Positions 35,419 through 47,278 of a stretch of 64,000 nucleotides of DNA are shown piece by piece. How positions within the stretch are numbered: position 1 is the stretch's first letter; every line of letters starts with the position of its first letter. The notes under the pieces are model-generated. The model saw only the letters and a program-made list of their open reading frames with translations. It was not told the DNA's origin and did no database searches. This DNA comes from Spodoptera frugiperda. Lineage: Eukaryota; Arthropoda; Insecta; Lepidoptera; Noctuidae. The stretch lies in the NCBI RefSeq assembly GCF_023101765.2, contig NC_064220.1, positions 6,200,001 through 6,264,000 of the forward strand, written 5' to 3'. The position numbers and the translations under genes were made by a program.

Positions 35419-38400
35419 TCAAATTAATAGGACTAGATTAAAAAAGGAGCACACGGGTAAAACAAACAAGGAATAATTTGCAGTATTTATTCTGATCATT
35501 TCTTCGGCAGCAACTTTGGTAGCTTTCCAAACATCATTTACTATAGCACTTACATCTTCCTCAGGTATAATCACTCCATTGCCACGTTGTACTATGTCAA
35601 AATTATAAGTATATAAAACTGCTTTACTTCTTATATAATCAGTGCTGGTACCAGAAATTCTATCAAATACATTTGATCCTATATCTAATTTGTAGTCCTC
35701 ATTGATGGCTCTTACCATATCTAGACCTAAAAGATAATGCTGTCTAAACATTCCACTTGCAGCTCTTTCGTAGTACCAAGGAACTGAAATATAACCTCCA
35801 TTGTTTTGTAAGGACATATACAGCTTGACTCTAGGTGCATTATTGTTAATAATGTCTCGAATCATTCTGCTTTCGATTTCTGAGAATGGTTCCACTCCAG
35901 CGTATAAATGGCTGCACGGACTAGAGCTGGTGTCAAAATTCTGCCAGTCAAAGTCAAAATTGCGATTGATATTGACACCGGGGCAAACGTGTCCCATGTT
36001 ACTGTTAGTGCTCCGAGATTTTTGCCAGAGCCGAATCTGAAAAAGTAATTATATAATTTTATCACCATTATCTCTCAAAATAGTTCGTTGTCACAAGCTT
36101 AATTAATAAGATACGTGGTATCATCTCCTCGTCGATCGAATGACTGCAAGCGTGACTGTGCCGCTGCACAACTCGCATTAAATGTGAGCTAGAGATCTGT
36201 CAAAAATGACTGATGACAGTTCGTCGGTGCGGTGGCTGAGCAACCGGCTGCCGCGCAACGTGTACCGGGTTCGATTCCCGCACAGGGCGTATCTTTGTGT
36301 GATCCACTATTTGTTGTTTCGGGTCTGGGTGTCAAGTGTATATGAACTTGTATGTTTGTAAATTCACCCACGACACAAGAGAAAATCATAGTGTGGAACA
36401 ACGTTTTATAAAAAAAAAGAAAAACTATATTGAAAGTCATATTACATACTTAAAAAAAAACAAGGTAAAAATACTCACATTGGTATGAGTATACTCATAT
36501 CCGTCTGGGTTCAAAACAGGAATTACGATCCACTCAAGATACTCCAATAATCTTTGTTCCTTCAAAAGATTTTCCACAATATTCAATGCAGCTGGAATCG
36601 TAACCCAATCTCGTGGATTTGTGGCAGCTTCGATTACAATTATGGGCTTTTCTGGAGTATTATTTTCTTTGGTACCACGACTTATCCTCAAATAGACCAG
36701 AGGTCTGTTCTGGGCTGTGACTCCATATTCTACCAGTTCCACCTTGGTTAAAGAGTCAGCTGATTGCTCGTGTAGTTTGCGAAGATAGGCCAGGATCTGA
36801 AAAGTTTAGTTTAGAATATATTTAAAGTGTGGGAGAGCCATGCTTCGGCACGAATGGGCCGGCTCGACCGGAGCGATACCACGGCCTCACAGAAAACCGA
36901 CGTGAAACAACGCTTGTTTCGTTGTGTGAGTGAGGTTACCGGAGGTCCAATTCCCCTTAAATTCCAAACTCCCAAAAAGCCGGCAACGCACTTGTAACGC
37001 CTCTGGTGTTTCAAGTGTCCATGGGCGGCGGCGATTGCTTACCATCAGATAATACGTCTGCTCGATTACCGGCGTGTTTCATAAAAAAAAATATATATAT
37101 ACATAACATCTTCGAAAGGCTGTCATAACTTATTATGAATGAGCATTGTAACAAGTTTTTGTACTGCAAGGACATACATTCGCTTATAAACCGTATATTA
37201 TAATAAGGACAGTAAGAATGCTTTCCCACCAGAAATGTGTTATGCTACGTTGCTGTGGATGCGTTTGGCTTCCACCAATCATATTCAATGGTACACATAG
37301 CACTGGCGCACTGGTGGAAACAGACTCAGCTGAGCTATGTTTTTTATGTGGAAAGATGCGTGCTATGGATGCGTGCTATAGATGTGTACTATGGATGGCT
37401 TCCCTACTATTGATACATCACATACTCGAGCTGGGCATCTTCCTCACACTTTCCTTTGGTAGAAAACCCCCTAAGGCACTTGTTTCATTTATTTATTATC
37501 ATTAATTGTTACTATGTTATCTTCTCTGATATTGCGGGTGTCCATAAGCAAAATAGATTGCTTATCATCAGGTGATGCATCCATCTGTGCATAATTTGCC
37601 TACCTATCCCACAAAAAGAATCATTTTGAAGCTCAGAACAACCGCAAAATTAATATTTTCTTTATTTTTGTTTTGTTACTCACATCATCGTATCTGTGGT
37701 ATCTATTGACATCAAAATAATGCTCGTCATCCACACTCCTTGGTAACCTCGCCCTGTTCTCCCCTTTAGTTAAGTACCTGTAAGTACATGATGTAACATC
37801 AGCATTATCAACAAACATATCAGTTACGCTGCTCCTAAATAAGAGTCCCGATGTGACTTAAAACCAGTAGAGCTTTCCTAAACTAGTTTACAAGATTATG
37901 CCTTCTTTGTTGTGATTGTGCCACCACTCTTATAACCCTTTTGACTGCACAGATGGTGCGGTGGCTGGGCAACTGGCTGCCGCGAAACGAGTAGCAGGTT
38001 CGATTCCCGCACGGAGTGTCATGTGCATTTTGCTTGGGTCTGGATGTCATGTGCATGTGAACTTGTATGTAAATGCACCCACGACACAGGAAAAAATCTT
38101 AATCCTAATATGGGGCATAACTATAATCGACTAATCAGAGTGACGCATGATACATTAATAAATATTATTGTTTTAACAAAAAAATATACTTGTATCTCAC
38201 TCACTCATAAACATCTTCAATATACACATCCCTGTTTACCCCCAGCTCTTGCAGTTTTTCTTCGAACCAGACATAATGAGAAGGTGGCACCATAACCTTG
38301 CCCACGACGCCATAATTGTAATTAGGGGCTGTCCAAAAGTCTATTAGATCACTCTTCAAAATCTTTAAATTTTTCTGCTGTTCTAATGTTTCCAATTGTA

Positions 38401-41400
38401 TGTTATACACTTTGTAGCTGAAAACAAAAGAACACGTATTAATCTTATATATAAAATTCTCGTGTCACAAAGTTAGTCTCCAAACTCCTCCGAAACGGCT
38501 CGACCGATTCCTCTGAAATTTGGTAAGCATATTGAGTAGGTCTGAGAATCGGCTAACATCTATTTTTCACACCCCTAAATAATAAGGGTGGTCCACCCCT
38601 CAAATTTTTTTTTTCATTTTTTCGACAAAATTTTTTTTATTTATTTTTTTATGATACGATATTCAAAAATACATACAACCCTAAGTTTTTGCCCTTCTAT
38701 CACCAACCCCTATTTTTTATTAATCATTTTAGTAATTTAATTAATTTTTAAAATTTTCCGCGCTTTTACTCTGGATACTCATTGGCCAGACTATATCGGT
38801 GTAACTACCCAGTGAACAACGCGGAGTGGGGATGAGACCGAAGCCGGTCTCCTGTTTCTCTCACTCCCTCCACAGTTGTCGGCCATCATTAATGTTTATG
38901 TGTGTTTATGCATCAAACTTAGTAGTGACGTTTACTGTCAGTGTATCTCTCATTATTAATTATAAATAATACTAATAATAACTCTCTTAAATTAATTATA
39001 CAATTAATTAATTAATAGTAAATTAATAATATAAGATACGATAATAATATCTGTTATTATTAATTATAACCTAAAAATATTCAACACGTGTCAGGGGTCC
39101 CTACCAACAACGACTTTTGTGTTGTTGTAAGTATATTTATTTTTATACTCAAATGTTGTTAATAACAATATAATTACGATGTTTTTCATTCTTAATCCTT
39201 TGTCTCGCTAAAACTCGAGAACGGCTGGACCGATTTGGCAAATTTTGGTCTTGAATTATTTGTAGAAGTCCAGGGAAGGTTTAAAAGGTGAGAAAATATC
39301 AAATAATTGACGGAAAAACCCTAAAAAACTGCCCTTTCCTTTATCCCATACAAACGTTTTCTAACTAATACGTAGAGTCAATTTGAGCTATATTGCTATT
39401 GGATAAAGTTCATTGTTGGATAAATACTATTGGATACTAAAAAACAAATGCTATTGAATAAGTATGCGTTGGAGACTTGGAGCACAGAATCCCTACTAAT
39501 ATTATAAATGCGAAAGTAACTCTGTCTGTCTGTAATTACGCTTTCAGGCCTAAACCAGTGAACCGATTTTGATGGAATTTAGTACTGAGATACTTGATAC
39601 TTGATCCTTGATACTTTTTATTGCAAAAAAATAGCGGAGAATGGGTAAAAATAAGGGATAAACGGTCATATGGAAATTCGTCATTTTAAAAGCTGTAACA
39701 GTAAAGCTTTGTATTTAGATACTTAATGAAGAACGAAAGAACATGGTCTACTTTTTATTGCAAAAAAATAGGGGAGAGTGGGTAAAAATAGGGGATGAAT
39801 GGTCATATGGAAATTCGTCATTTTTAAAGCTGTAACAGTGAAATTTTGTATTTAGACACTTAATGAGGAGCGAAAGAACAATGGCTACTTTTAAAAAAAA
39901 GGGTAGAAGGCGTAGTATGTTTGATAGAGGAGATTAATGTTTGCTTGAAAATTCGTCATTTTCGTTAATACGTTGCCTGTGGCTTCACTCGCGTTCGATT
40001 CTTATTTAAATACACATATACTTATTTAAATCGCCAATATCCCTACTACAAAATGTTATGAATGCGAAAGTAATCCTGTTTGTGTTGAGGTTACGCTTGC
40101 ACGAATGTTTTTTTTTTTGGAATATAACAACGAATCAATGTATTTTTTTATTGATAGGCAATATATAGGAAATTAAAGGATAATAATATAGATAACCTTG
40201 GCTACTTTTCATCATGATTATAAAATGATGAATCGGCGGTCGTGGTTTCTTTGGAATACATATCTTTAAAAACGCGAAAGCGGTACGAAGTTCGCTGGGT
40301 CAGCTAGTCTTATATATAAAATTCTCGTGTCACAAAGTTAGTCTCCAAACTCCTCCGAAACGGCTCGACCGATTCCTCTGAAATTTGGTAAGCATATTGA
40401 GTAGGTCTGAGAATCGGCTAACATCTATTTTTCACACCCCTAAATAATAAGGGTGGTCCACCCCTCAAATTTTTTTTTCATTTTTTCGACAACATTTTTT
40501 TTATTTATTTTTTTATGATACGATATTCAAAAATACATACAACCCTAAGTTTTTGCCCTTCTATCACCAACCCCTATTTTTTATTAATCATTTTAGTAAT
40601 TTAATTAATTTTTAAAATTTTCCGCGCTTTTACTCTGGATACTCATTGGCCAGACTATATCGGTGTAACTACCCAGTGAACAACGCGGAGTGGGGATGAG
40701 ACCGAAGCCGGTCTCCTGTTTCTCTCACTCCCTCCACAGTTGTCGGCCATCATTAATGTTTATGTGTGTTTATGCATCAAACTTAGTAGTGACGTTTACT
40801 GTCAGTGTATCTCTCATTATTAATTATAAATAATACTAATAATAACTCTCTTAAATTAATTATACAATTAATTAATTAATAGTAAATTAATAATATAAGA
40901 TAAGATAATAATATCTGTTATTATTAATTATAACCTAAAAATATTCAACACGTGTCAGGGGTCCCTACCAACAACGACTTTTGTGTTGTTGTAAGTATAT
41001 TTATTTTTATACTCAAATTGTTGTTAATAACAATATAATTACGATGTTTTTCATTCTTAATCCTTTGTCTCGCTAAAACTCGAGAACGGCTGGACCGATT
41101 TGGCAAATTTTGGTCTTGAATTATTTGTAGAAGTCCAGGGAAGGTTTAAAAGGTGAGAAAATATCAAATAATTGACGGAAAAACCCTAAAAACTGCCCTT
41201 TCCTTTATCCCATACAAACGTTTTCTAACTAATACGTAGAGTCAATTTGAGCTATATTGCTATTGGATAAAGTTCATTGTTGGATAAATACTATTGGATA
41301 CTAAAAAACAAATGCTATTGAATAAGTATGCGTTGGAGACTTGGAGCACAGAATCCCTACTAATATTATAAATGCGAAAGTAACTCTGTCTGTCTGTAAT

Positions 41401-43659
41401 TACGCTTTCAGGCCTAAACCAGTGAATCGATTTTGATGGAATTTAGTACTGAGATACTTGATACTTGATCCTTGATACTTTTTATTGCAAAAAAATAGCG
41501 GAGAATGGGTAAAAATAAGGGATAAACGGTCATATGGAAATTCGTCATTTTAAAAGCTGTAACAGTAAAGCTTTGTATTTAGATACTTAATGAAGAACGA
41601 AAGAACATGGTCTACTTTTTATTGCAAAAAAATAGGGGAGAGTGGGTAAAAATAGGGGATGAATGGTCATATGGAAATTCGTCATTTTTAAAGCTGTAAC
41701 AGTGAAATTTTGTATTTAGACACTTAATGAGGAGCGAAAGAACAATGGCTACTTTTAAAAAAAAGGGTAGAAGGCGTAGTATGTTTGATAGAGGAGATTA
41801 ATGTTTGCTTGAAAATTCGTCATTTTCGTTAATACGTTGCCTGTGGCTTCACTCGCGTTCGATTCTTATTTAAATACACATATACTTATTTAAATCGCCA
41901 ATATCCCTACTACCATACTAATGTTATGAATGCGAAAGTAACCCTGTTTGTGTTGAGGTTACGCTTGCACGAATGTTTTTTTTTTGGAATATAACAACGA
42001 AACAATGTATTTTTTTATTGATAGGCAATATATAGGAAATTAAAGGATAATAATATAGATAACCTTGGCTACTTTTCATCATGATTATAAAATGATGAAT
42101 CGGCGGTCGTGGTTTCTTTGGAATACATATCTTTAAAAACGCGAAAGCGGTACGAAGTTCGCTGGGTCAGCTAGTAATATAATAGAATTATGGAATGTCT
42201 CCTTTTTACCTTTTCTATTGTATGAGTCATACGCGGAGTAATAGTGAAGAGGTTTAAGGATTCCACTTCTCAACAAATTAAATGTACTATGTAGTCAGCG
42301 CGCCCTAAGTACGTTGTCAGCTAGCAGTAGCAACAAATCAAAACATAGCTTAGTCGGAACCATGTTATGCGTAATTTGACCTCTAGTCTATACATATAAT
42401 AAATCTGTAGAAGAGTCAATTCTGTACATTGAAAATATTGAAAAAATAAATAGCAGGGGGTGTTACTGGATCGATACCAAACCCAAATATGTGATTAAAA
42501 AAATTTTTGTCTATCTGTCTGTCTGTATGTTCAGGCATCACGTTTTATTCTACAGAACGCGAGCTCAACAGCAGTAGCTCAATAGAGGGATCTCCTTAAT
42601 TATTATGGGCCTCGCCGTATTTGGGTCCAATCAATAGATATTTATAAGATGTCATTGTCAGAGTTACTACTCTGACAATGCCGCCCGCCCGTTGCCATTT
42701 GAGCTTGCACATTTTAGGAATTGATTATTTTACGAATTCGGTAGCATAAAACGATTTCGAATGGCGAATTATGGAGCGAGGTATCTCTCTAGAAGACAGA
42801 AGTCAGTGACCACGTCTCAATATGTGTAATATGTATCGACACTGAAGGGCCTACATTCTTTTTAATATAGCCTGCAGTTAGGTGGAGCGACGATAATTAT
42901 CCACTAAATGACTGACAGTAGTATAAAGCTTTTTGTATAGGATTGAGAGCAAACGAGCAAATTGATCACCTGATCACCCATAGACGTTCGCATCATCAAA
43001 GGAATCACAACTGCTTTGCTAGCCTTTAAAAAACAATAATTTCTTTTCTCTAAAGACTTAAAGTTCGTACCTGTTCTGTACATACGTATGTCACCACCTC
43101 TATTCTTTCCGCGGGTGTCGTGAGAGTCGACTAAAGGACTATATAATTACATAGTACTACAACACTTACACTACAACTAACACACGCTCACTAACTGAAC
43201 AAATCTCATCCCTTTAAAATCCGATCACCAACACGCTTGTTAAATGTGGGTATAATGGAAATATCCTCTTATGTCCAGCAGTGAACCCTCATTGGGCAAA
43301 CAAAATGATATATCTCAGTTACTGAGGTTTAATATTCACTTTCTGTCTCAGTTATAGAGGTAACTATGATGATAAATTGAAAGAACGAATCCCAGGTAAA
43401 GAGGATTGTTTTTCCCACTAATCACCACTAATAGAGGTAATTCAATGCCATTGTGTTGGGACTTTAGTATGAGTTCCAGTTGTGGAGGTTTCTCACTTAT
43501 CCAGGTCCCACTTAACCAAGTTTCACTGTATATTCACTCCATATTTCCGTTATAAGAGGCAGAAAGTTTCAATAACTTAACTCACCCTCTATAGTCTTCA
43601 TTTATTGCAGTAACAAAAAAACAAAACATGCAAGAAAAATAAACGAGATGTAATAACAT
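35419..43659 (-). CDS. M14-family carboxypeptidase-like pseudoenzyme, gene G (5 exons)
   Basis: Intact frame of 438 residues. Exons on the minus strand are 43659-43586 (74 nt, phase 2), 38417-38205 (213), 37777-37684 (94), 36796-36479 (318) and 36036-35419 (618, TGA), all with GT/AG borders and the same phases as gene B. Exon 1 gives a signal peptide (MLLHLVYFSCMFCFFVTA). Exons 2-3 are a diverged propeptide. In the M14 domain the catalytic residues are replaced: HxxE reads NPRDW (H69N, E72D), R127 is Gln in LWQKSR, H196 is Gln in SLQNNGG, Y248 is lost, and E270 is Asn in YTYNFD. Structural motifs persist (LNPDGYEYTH, NINRNFDFDW, cysteine in GHVCPG). Zinc binding and peptidase activity are therefore not expected. 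A hydrophobic tail ending FFNLVLLI follows the fold and suggests membrane or GPI attachment. Intron 1 (about 5.2 kb) holds the Helitron dimer. Exon 1 is assigned from frame, phase and signal-peptide character and is less certain than the other exons. Confidence 0.85.
36216..36424 (+). mobile_element. SINE family 2 in intron 4 of gene G
   Basis: Complete, with B-box 'gggttcgattcccgcacag' and A-rich end. Confidence 0.8.
36826..37085 (-). repeat. dispersed repeat C in intron 3 of gene G
   Basis: Reversed near-complete copy: 'gtgtgggagagccatgcttc' to 'gcttaccatcagataatacg'. Confidence 0.75.
37215..37470. mobile_element. MITE-like repeat (family 3) in intron 3 of gene G
   Basis: Shares 'ggatgcgtttggcttccacc' and 'ggtggaa' inverted pairs with 51340-51720 and 57805-57900. 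Class unknown. Confidence 0.5.
37937..38120 (+). mobile_element. SINE family 2 in intron 2 of gene G
   Basis: 'gcacagatggtgcggtggct' head and 'cacccacgacacagg' body, with a small internal deletion. Confidence 0.75.
38443..40307 (+). mobile_element. non-autonomous Helitron, first copy of a tandem dimer
   Basis: 1865 bp from TCTTATATATAAAATTC to the terminus 'ttcgctgggtcagctag'. The left flank is A (38442). No Rep/helicase frame. Internal sub-repeats around 'ggaaattcgtcattttaaaa' (39673, 39810) and a Helitron-like internal start 'tactaatattataaatgcga' are present. It lies in intron 1 of gene G. Confidence 0.85.
40308..42174 (+). mobile_element. non-autonomous Helitron, second copy of a tandem dimer
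   Basis: 1867 bp, nearly identical to the first copy and directly abutting it (CTAG then TC with no spacer). It is followed by T (42175). The two copies share one A|T target, so they behave as a single dimeric insertion. Confidence 0.85.
42175..43585. other. remainder of intron 1 of gene G
   Basis: AT-rich sequence with scattered short repeats ('ctgtctgtctgtatg' near 42515 and a decayed inverted stretch near 42655-42680, 'ttgtcagagtta' and 'taactctgacaa'-like). No exon is seen. Confidence 0.4.
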
Positions 43660-43870
43660 TTTAATTAATTATGCGCAAATATGTAATTTAACGAATGAAT
43701 AGGAAAGATTAATTAATTTTAATTAGTATTTGAATCGGCATATTTTATCTTATCTGAATAATCCTGTACAAAGAATATTATCTCGACGAAATAGGCACCT
43801 TTGGTCAAGATTATGGAAATTAGAATGTTGATCATGCAAGCTCTTGATAAGTAGATGATATCAATATCTT

Positions 43871-43996
43871 ACCGCCGTACTCAGAGTCATTTTATGGTTA
43901 CTTAACCCTGTCCTTAGCAATTGTGTTTAATACAAAATGTTTACTAAGGAATAGTTTAAGTAATCATTAAATGTTTCTGAGTGTGGCAGTTAATGT
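43871..43996. mobile_element. MITE (family 2) upstream of gene G
   Basis: Inverted ends 'accgccgtactcagagtcat' and 'atgtttctgagtgtggcagt', with an inner imperfect palindrome. A second copy is at 61178-61283. It lies about 210 bp upstream of the start codon of gene G. Confidence 0.65.
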
Positions 43997-44129
43997 CCTT
44001 ACAGAAAAGTGACGTAGAATAATGTGTTTCGTTGTGTAAATGAGGTAGCACAAGCCCATATCGAACCCCTCCTCCTTCCCCACTCTTTCTTGCCTTATTC
44101 CAATCCCAAATCTCAGTAAAAAGTATAAG

Positions 44130-44400
44130 TCGGTAAACGAGCAGACGGATCACCTGATGGTAAGCGCTCACCGCCACCCATGGACACCCGAAACACGGGG
44201 GGCGTTACAAGTGCGTTGCCGGCTTTTTGGTTAAGAATTTAAGGGTTGTTGGAAAATCGGGGAAATGGGTCGTCAGTAACGTGACTCACACAACGAAACA
44301 CAAAGCAAGCGTTGTTTCACGTCGGTTTCCTGTGAGGCCGTGGTATCACTCCGATCAAGTCGGCCCATTCGTGCCGAAGCATGGCTCTCCCACACTTATT
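44130..44400 (+). repeat. dispersed repeat C, near full length
   Basis: 'ggtaaacgagcagacggatc' to 'ggctctcccacactta', followed directly by a SINE. Confidence 0.75.
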
Positions 44401-44574
44401 CGGCCGAGTGGTTGCAAGTGCTACTGCCAAGCAAGGGGTCTTAGGTTCAATTGCTGGGTGGGACAAAGTATTGCTGGGCTTTTTTCGGATTTTCGAACAT
44501 TTTTCAGTACTATCACGGAGCTTGGAAACGTGCCCGATATAATAATATGACAATAGGCTCAACCCCTATTACAT

Positions 44575-44605
<31 letters not shown>

Positions 44606-44895
44606 ACATTTAATGGGTCGACGTTTGGCCGCTATCTCACCTGATGGTAAGTGATGATGCGGCCTACGGTGGAGCATGTCTGCCCATAAGCAACCTATTC
44701 ACTCGGGCCTTGAAGACACCCAAGTTATACCCATCAGGAAACACAGACTCCGGCAAGGAGTTCCACTCCCTAGCAGTTCGCACAAGGAAGCTTGAAACAC
44801 AAATGGTGAAAAGTAGGTGTACATTGTATAGCGGCATTGTATGCCGTAATGAGAACCGCTGCTTATCCTTTCAGGTAAGCAGATATTGTGTATGT
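44397..44895 (+). mobile_element. SINE family 1, split by a LINE tail
   Basis: The first part 44397-44576 (A- and B-box head, 'aataggctcaacccctatta') and the second part 44797-44895 ('acacaaatggtgaaaagtag') are continuous in other copies. Confidence 0.75.
44577..44796 (-). mobile_element. jockey-like LINE 3' end inside the SINE
   Basis: Starts with a T-run of about 27 nt (reversed poly(A)) and carries 'gggtcgacgtttggccgcta', matching the 3' UTR of the element at 16003-17292. Confidence 0.8.
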
Positions 44896-45799
44896 GTACG
44901 TGCATAATATGGAATACTTATAAAAAATAAAATTAGTCTTACCTCATATCGGAAGTTATAGGGTGTTAAAAGGTTTTATGTTTATACTTAGTAGTTCAGC
45001 TCTTGGCCACTAACCCGGCAGGTTGCCGCTGAGCTAGCGGCTCGTTGTCGTTCAGCTAAATTGATGAGTCTGTACCGCGCCTGTACTTACAATCTATCAC
45101 AGCTAATGCATTTCTGTAATGTACACGGCTTTTGTTCTCCTTTGTTTTACTAATATCCAATGAGTGCTATCTTGCAAAATAAAACAGAATTGATTTTTTA
45201 TAACTGGCGAAACACGCGAACTTTGTTTCGCCTTGGAAAATTTTCTTTGCATCTTTGATTTTTTTCTAACAATAACAAATCTAACAAACAAAGAGCCTGC
45301 CGGCTTCTATTTCTTCCTGAGAAATACAACTACAACCTGGGTCTTTTCAAGGTCAGAGTGAATAAGTATGTATTTTCTAAGTCTGTGTGCTCCATCTTCG
45401 GCCACATCTTCGCTTCGCCGTTCTGGCAGTAAGCGGGTTGGTGGTCAAACACAGACTTATCAACGCTAAAAAAGGTATAGCTGTTCTTCATATGTAATAT
45501 ATTCAAAGATTCATTTAAATATTATAGACATGTATGTACTTTTATTAAAAGGTAATACTTATTTTTTACCAATTGAAGTTCGTTCAATGAGGGGGATATT
45601 ATTGCCATACATCGTGGGCGATTCCAGAAAGATCTGTCACTCCACATAGTGTGCAGTGTGAGATTCGCACCTCATCCATAGCAAAGTAATAAAAGGCAAT
45701 AAATAATCTTATCAGTCAGTATTTATAATAAAATAACAAATGAATACAAAGCTGATAAAATGAACAACACATGAATGATAACTGATGAACAAAAACTTA
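44896..45799. other. spacer and 3' flank of gene H
   Basis: AT-rich. No further gene or known repeat is recognised. The sequence just beyond exon 6a has no canonical AATAAA, only an ATTATA variant near 45724. Confidence 0.4.
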
Positions 45800-46402
45800 T
45801 TAAGATAAAGATTGCTTGCTCTTTGTGAAATTGTCACGGATAAATCTAGCGCCCGTCTTGATACCTTCCCAGGTTTCAAAACCAGCTTGTTCGATAAACG
45901 CAGGGTCCACGAAGAAACCGAATCCTCCAATACCAAATCTATGTCCAGGCAGTTCATAAGCATAGGAGTATGGTACACCAATAGATTGGGCATAGTCACT
46001 AGCAGTACCTGAATCATCGTAGAGAACCAAGGCAGAGTTACCAACAATATAGTTGGGATTCCAGCTCATTTTAACAGCGTCAATGGACTCTGCCATCCTC
46101 ACTCCTAGTAAATGGATCATGAGGCCATTTGGAGGTAGAACACCATTTCCATATGCATATAAGATCATGCTTCCAAAACTGTGGATGTCCAAGAACAGTC
46201 CGATTCTGTCGATGTATTGGTCGAAAATGGATTTGATTGCAGAAGCTTCTGGTTCAGAGAAGGGCCCTCTTCCGTGGTAGTTGTCGAGGCAAGGGATGCT
46301 GCTGGAAGCGGTGGACCAGTTGATGTCGAAGTTCCTGTTCAGATCCACGCCCATGCAGCCCACACCAAGGTTGGTGTTGCGGTTCTTGCGCCATAGACGG
46401 GA
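45800..46402 (-). CDS. gene H alternative terminal exon 6a (catalytic half)
   Basis: 603-nt exon preceded by acceptor 'gctcacag' and phase 0, so it joins exon 5 (50300) in frame, giving a 431-residue product. It encodes RLWRKNR (R127), VDLNRNF, DIHSFGSM (H196), Y248 in LYDDSG and YAYEL (E270), plus a C-terminus ending KSKQSLS. Residue 255 is Ser (TASDY). No separate exons 1-5 lie between it and 6b. A perfect 22-bp hairpin sits 111 to 157 nt before its acceptor. Use in mature mRNA is inferred, but the open frame and full catalytic set argue for selection. Confidence 0.85.
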   Translation of the reverse strand, partial: SRLWRKNRNTNLGVGCMGVDLNRNFDINWSTASSSIPCLDNYHGRGPFSEPEASAIKSIFDQYIDRIGLFLDIHSFGSMILYAYGNGVLPPNGLMIHLLGVRMAESIDAVKMSWNPNYIVGNSALVLYDDSGTASDYAQSIGVPYSYAYELPGHRFGIGGFGFFVDPAFIEQAGFETWEGIKTGARFIRDNFTKSKQSLS

Positions 46403-46512
46403 CTGTGAGCAAAAATGTTTTAAATTATTATCAAACCTTTTAGTTCTGGAGGATTAAGGAGGGAATAAACTTTTTGAACGAAACGAACACTATTTTCTAA
46501 ATATTTGTCACT

Positions 46513-46559
46513 AAATTGTCACTAGGTGTTGTGATATTCACAACACCTAGTGACAATTT
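46513..46559. repeat. perfect 22-bp inverted repeat before exon 6a
   Basis: Arms 46513-46534 and 46538-46559 around a 3-nt loop ('tat'), core 'gtcactaggtgttgtga'. It would form a stable hairpin in the pre-mRNA just upstream of the exon 6a acceptor. Confidence 0.85.
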
Positions 46560-46719
46560 ACTCCTGAACTATGGACTTCCTACGAAGGGTTAGCCATAAC
46601 ATCCACCCTGGGCTCGTGGATTAGTAGCCACAGTTTAAAGATTCTACCCTTTCAGACAGTTTTGCTCTAGGAAATATTTAATGTGCATATTTTTGGGGAA
46701 TCAAACTGAATGAGCTTTT

Positions 46720-46835
46720 AATCGTGAAAATCATGGAAAGACTCCTCCCACCCTGGGTGAGACCAGAGGGAGTATCAGACTCTTACTGACAAAAACTACC
46801 TCGTTTCAACTTCTGCTTCAAGCAAGAGCCCCGGT
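46720..46835 (-). mobile_element. decayed R1-like LINE tail between exons 6b and 6a
   Basis: 'gactcctcccaccctgggtg' and 'gtatcagactcttactgac'. A counterpart lies at the matching place between 6c and 6b (48100-48260). Confidence 0.6.
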
Positions 46836-47218
46836 AATTTCTTGGACTTTCGCGCAGAACCGGGCATCGGTTCTAGTGAGCTAAGTCCATGGTGGGTCGC
46901 TTTTAGAAGCGTGCGCAAATTGTGCCGCACAATTTGTTTAGGATACATTTTAGGCTGTCTTAGTGCATACTTTTAGCTTTTTGTAAAATTGATTACATAT
47001 ATCACACTTGCATGATGCATATTATTGTATTACCCGGACTCTAGTCATAAGTATTGAAAATAACTTGATTAGTATCCCATTGCTTATGAATTTACTTTCT
47101 TAACTTCTTGACTATTCAATAAAACATCGTGTCTTACTTAGATTTGCACTGAGGCAAATCACAGGCTAATAAATCTTAATGAAATAAAAGACAATCAATC
47201 ATCTTATCATTTAGCATT

Positions 47219-47224
47219 TTTAAT
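47219..47224 (-). terminator. poly(A)-type signal of exon 6b
   Basis: ATTAAA on the minus strand, about 55 nt past the stop codon. The same signal in the same context follows exon 6c. Confidence 0.55.
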
Positions 47225-47278
47225 AAAGGAATATAATCAAAAACAAATATTGACAATACTTCTGATGAAGTTATTCGT

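Noticed and set aside
35419..35997. Gene G as a decayed pseudogene
   Set aside because: All five exons keep frame, phase and splice sites over 438 codons; only catalytic residues are changed.
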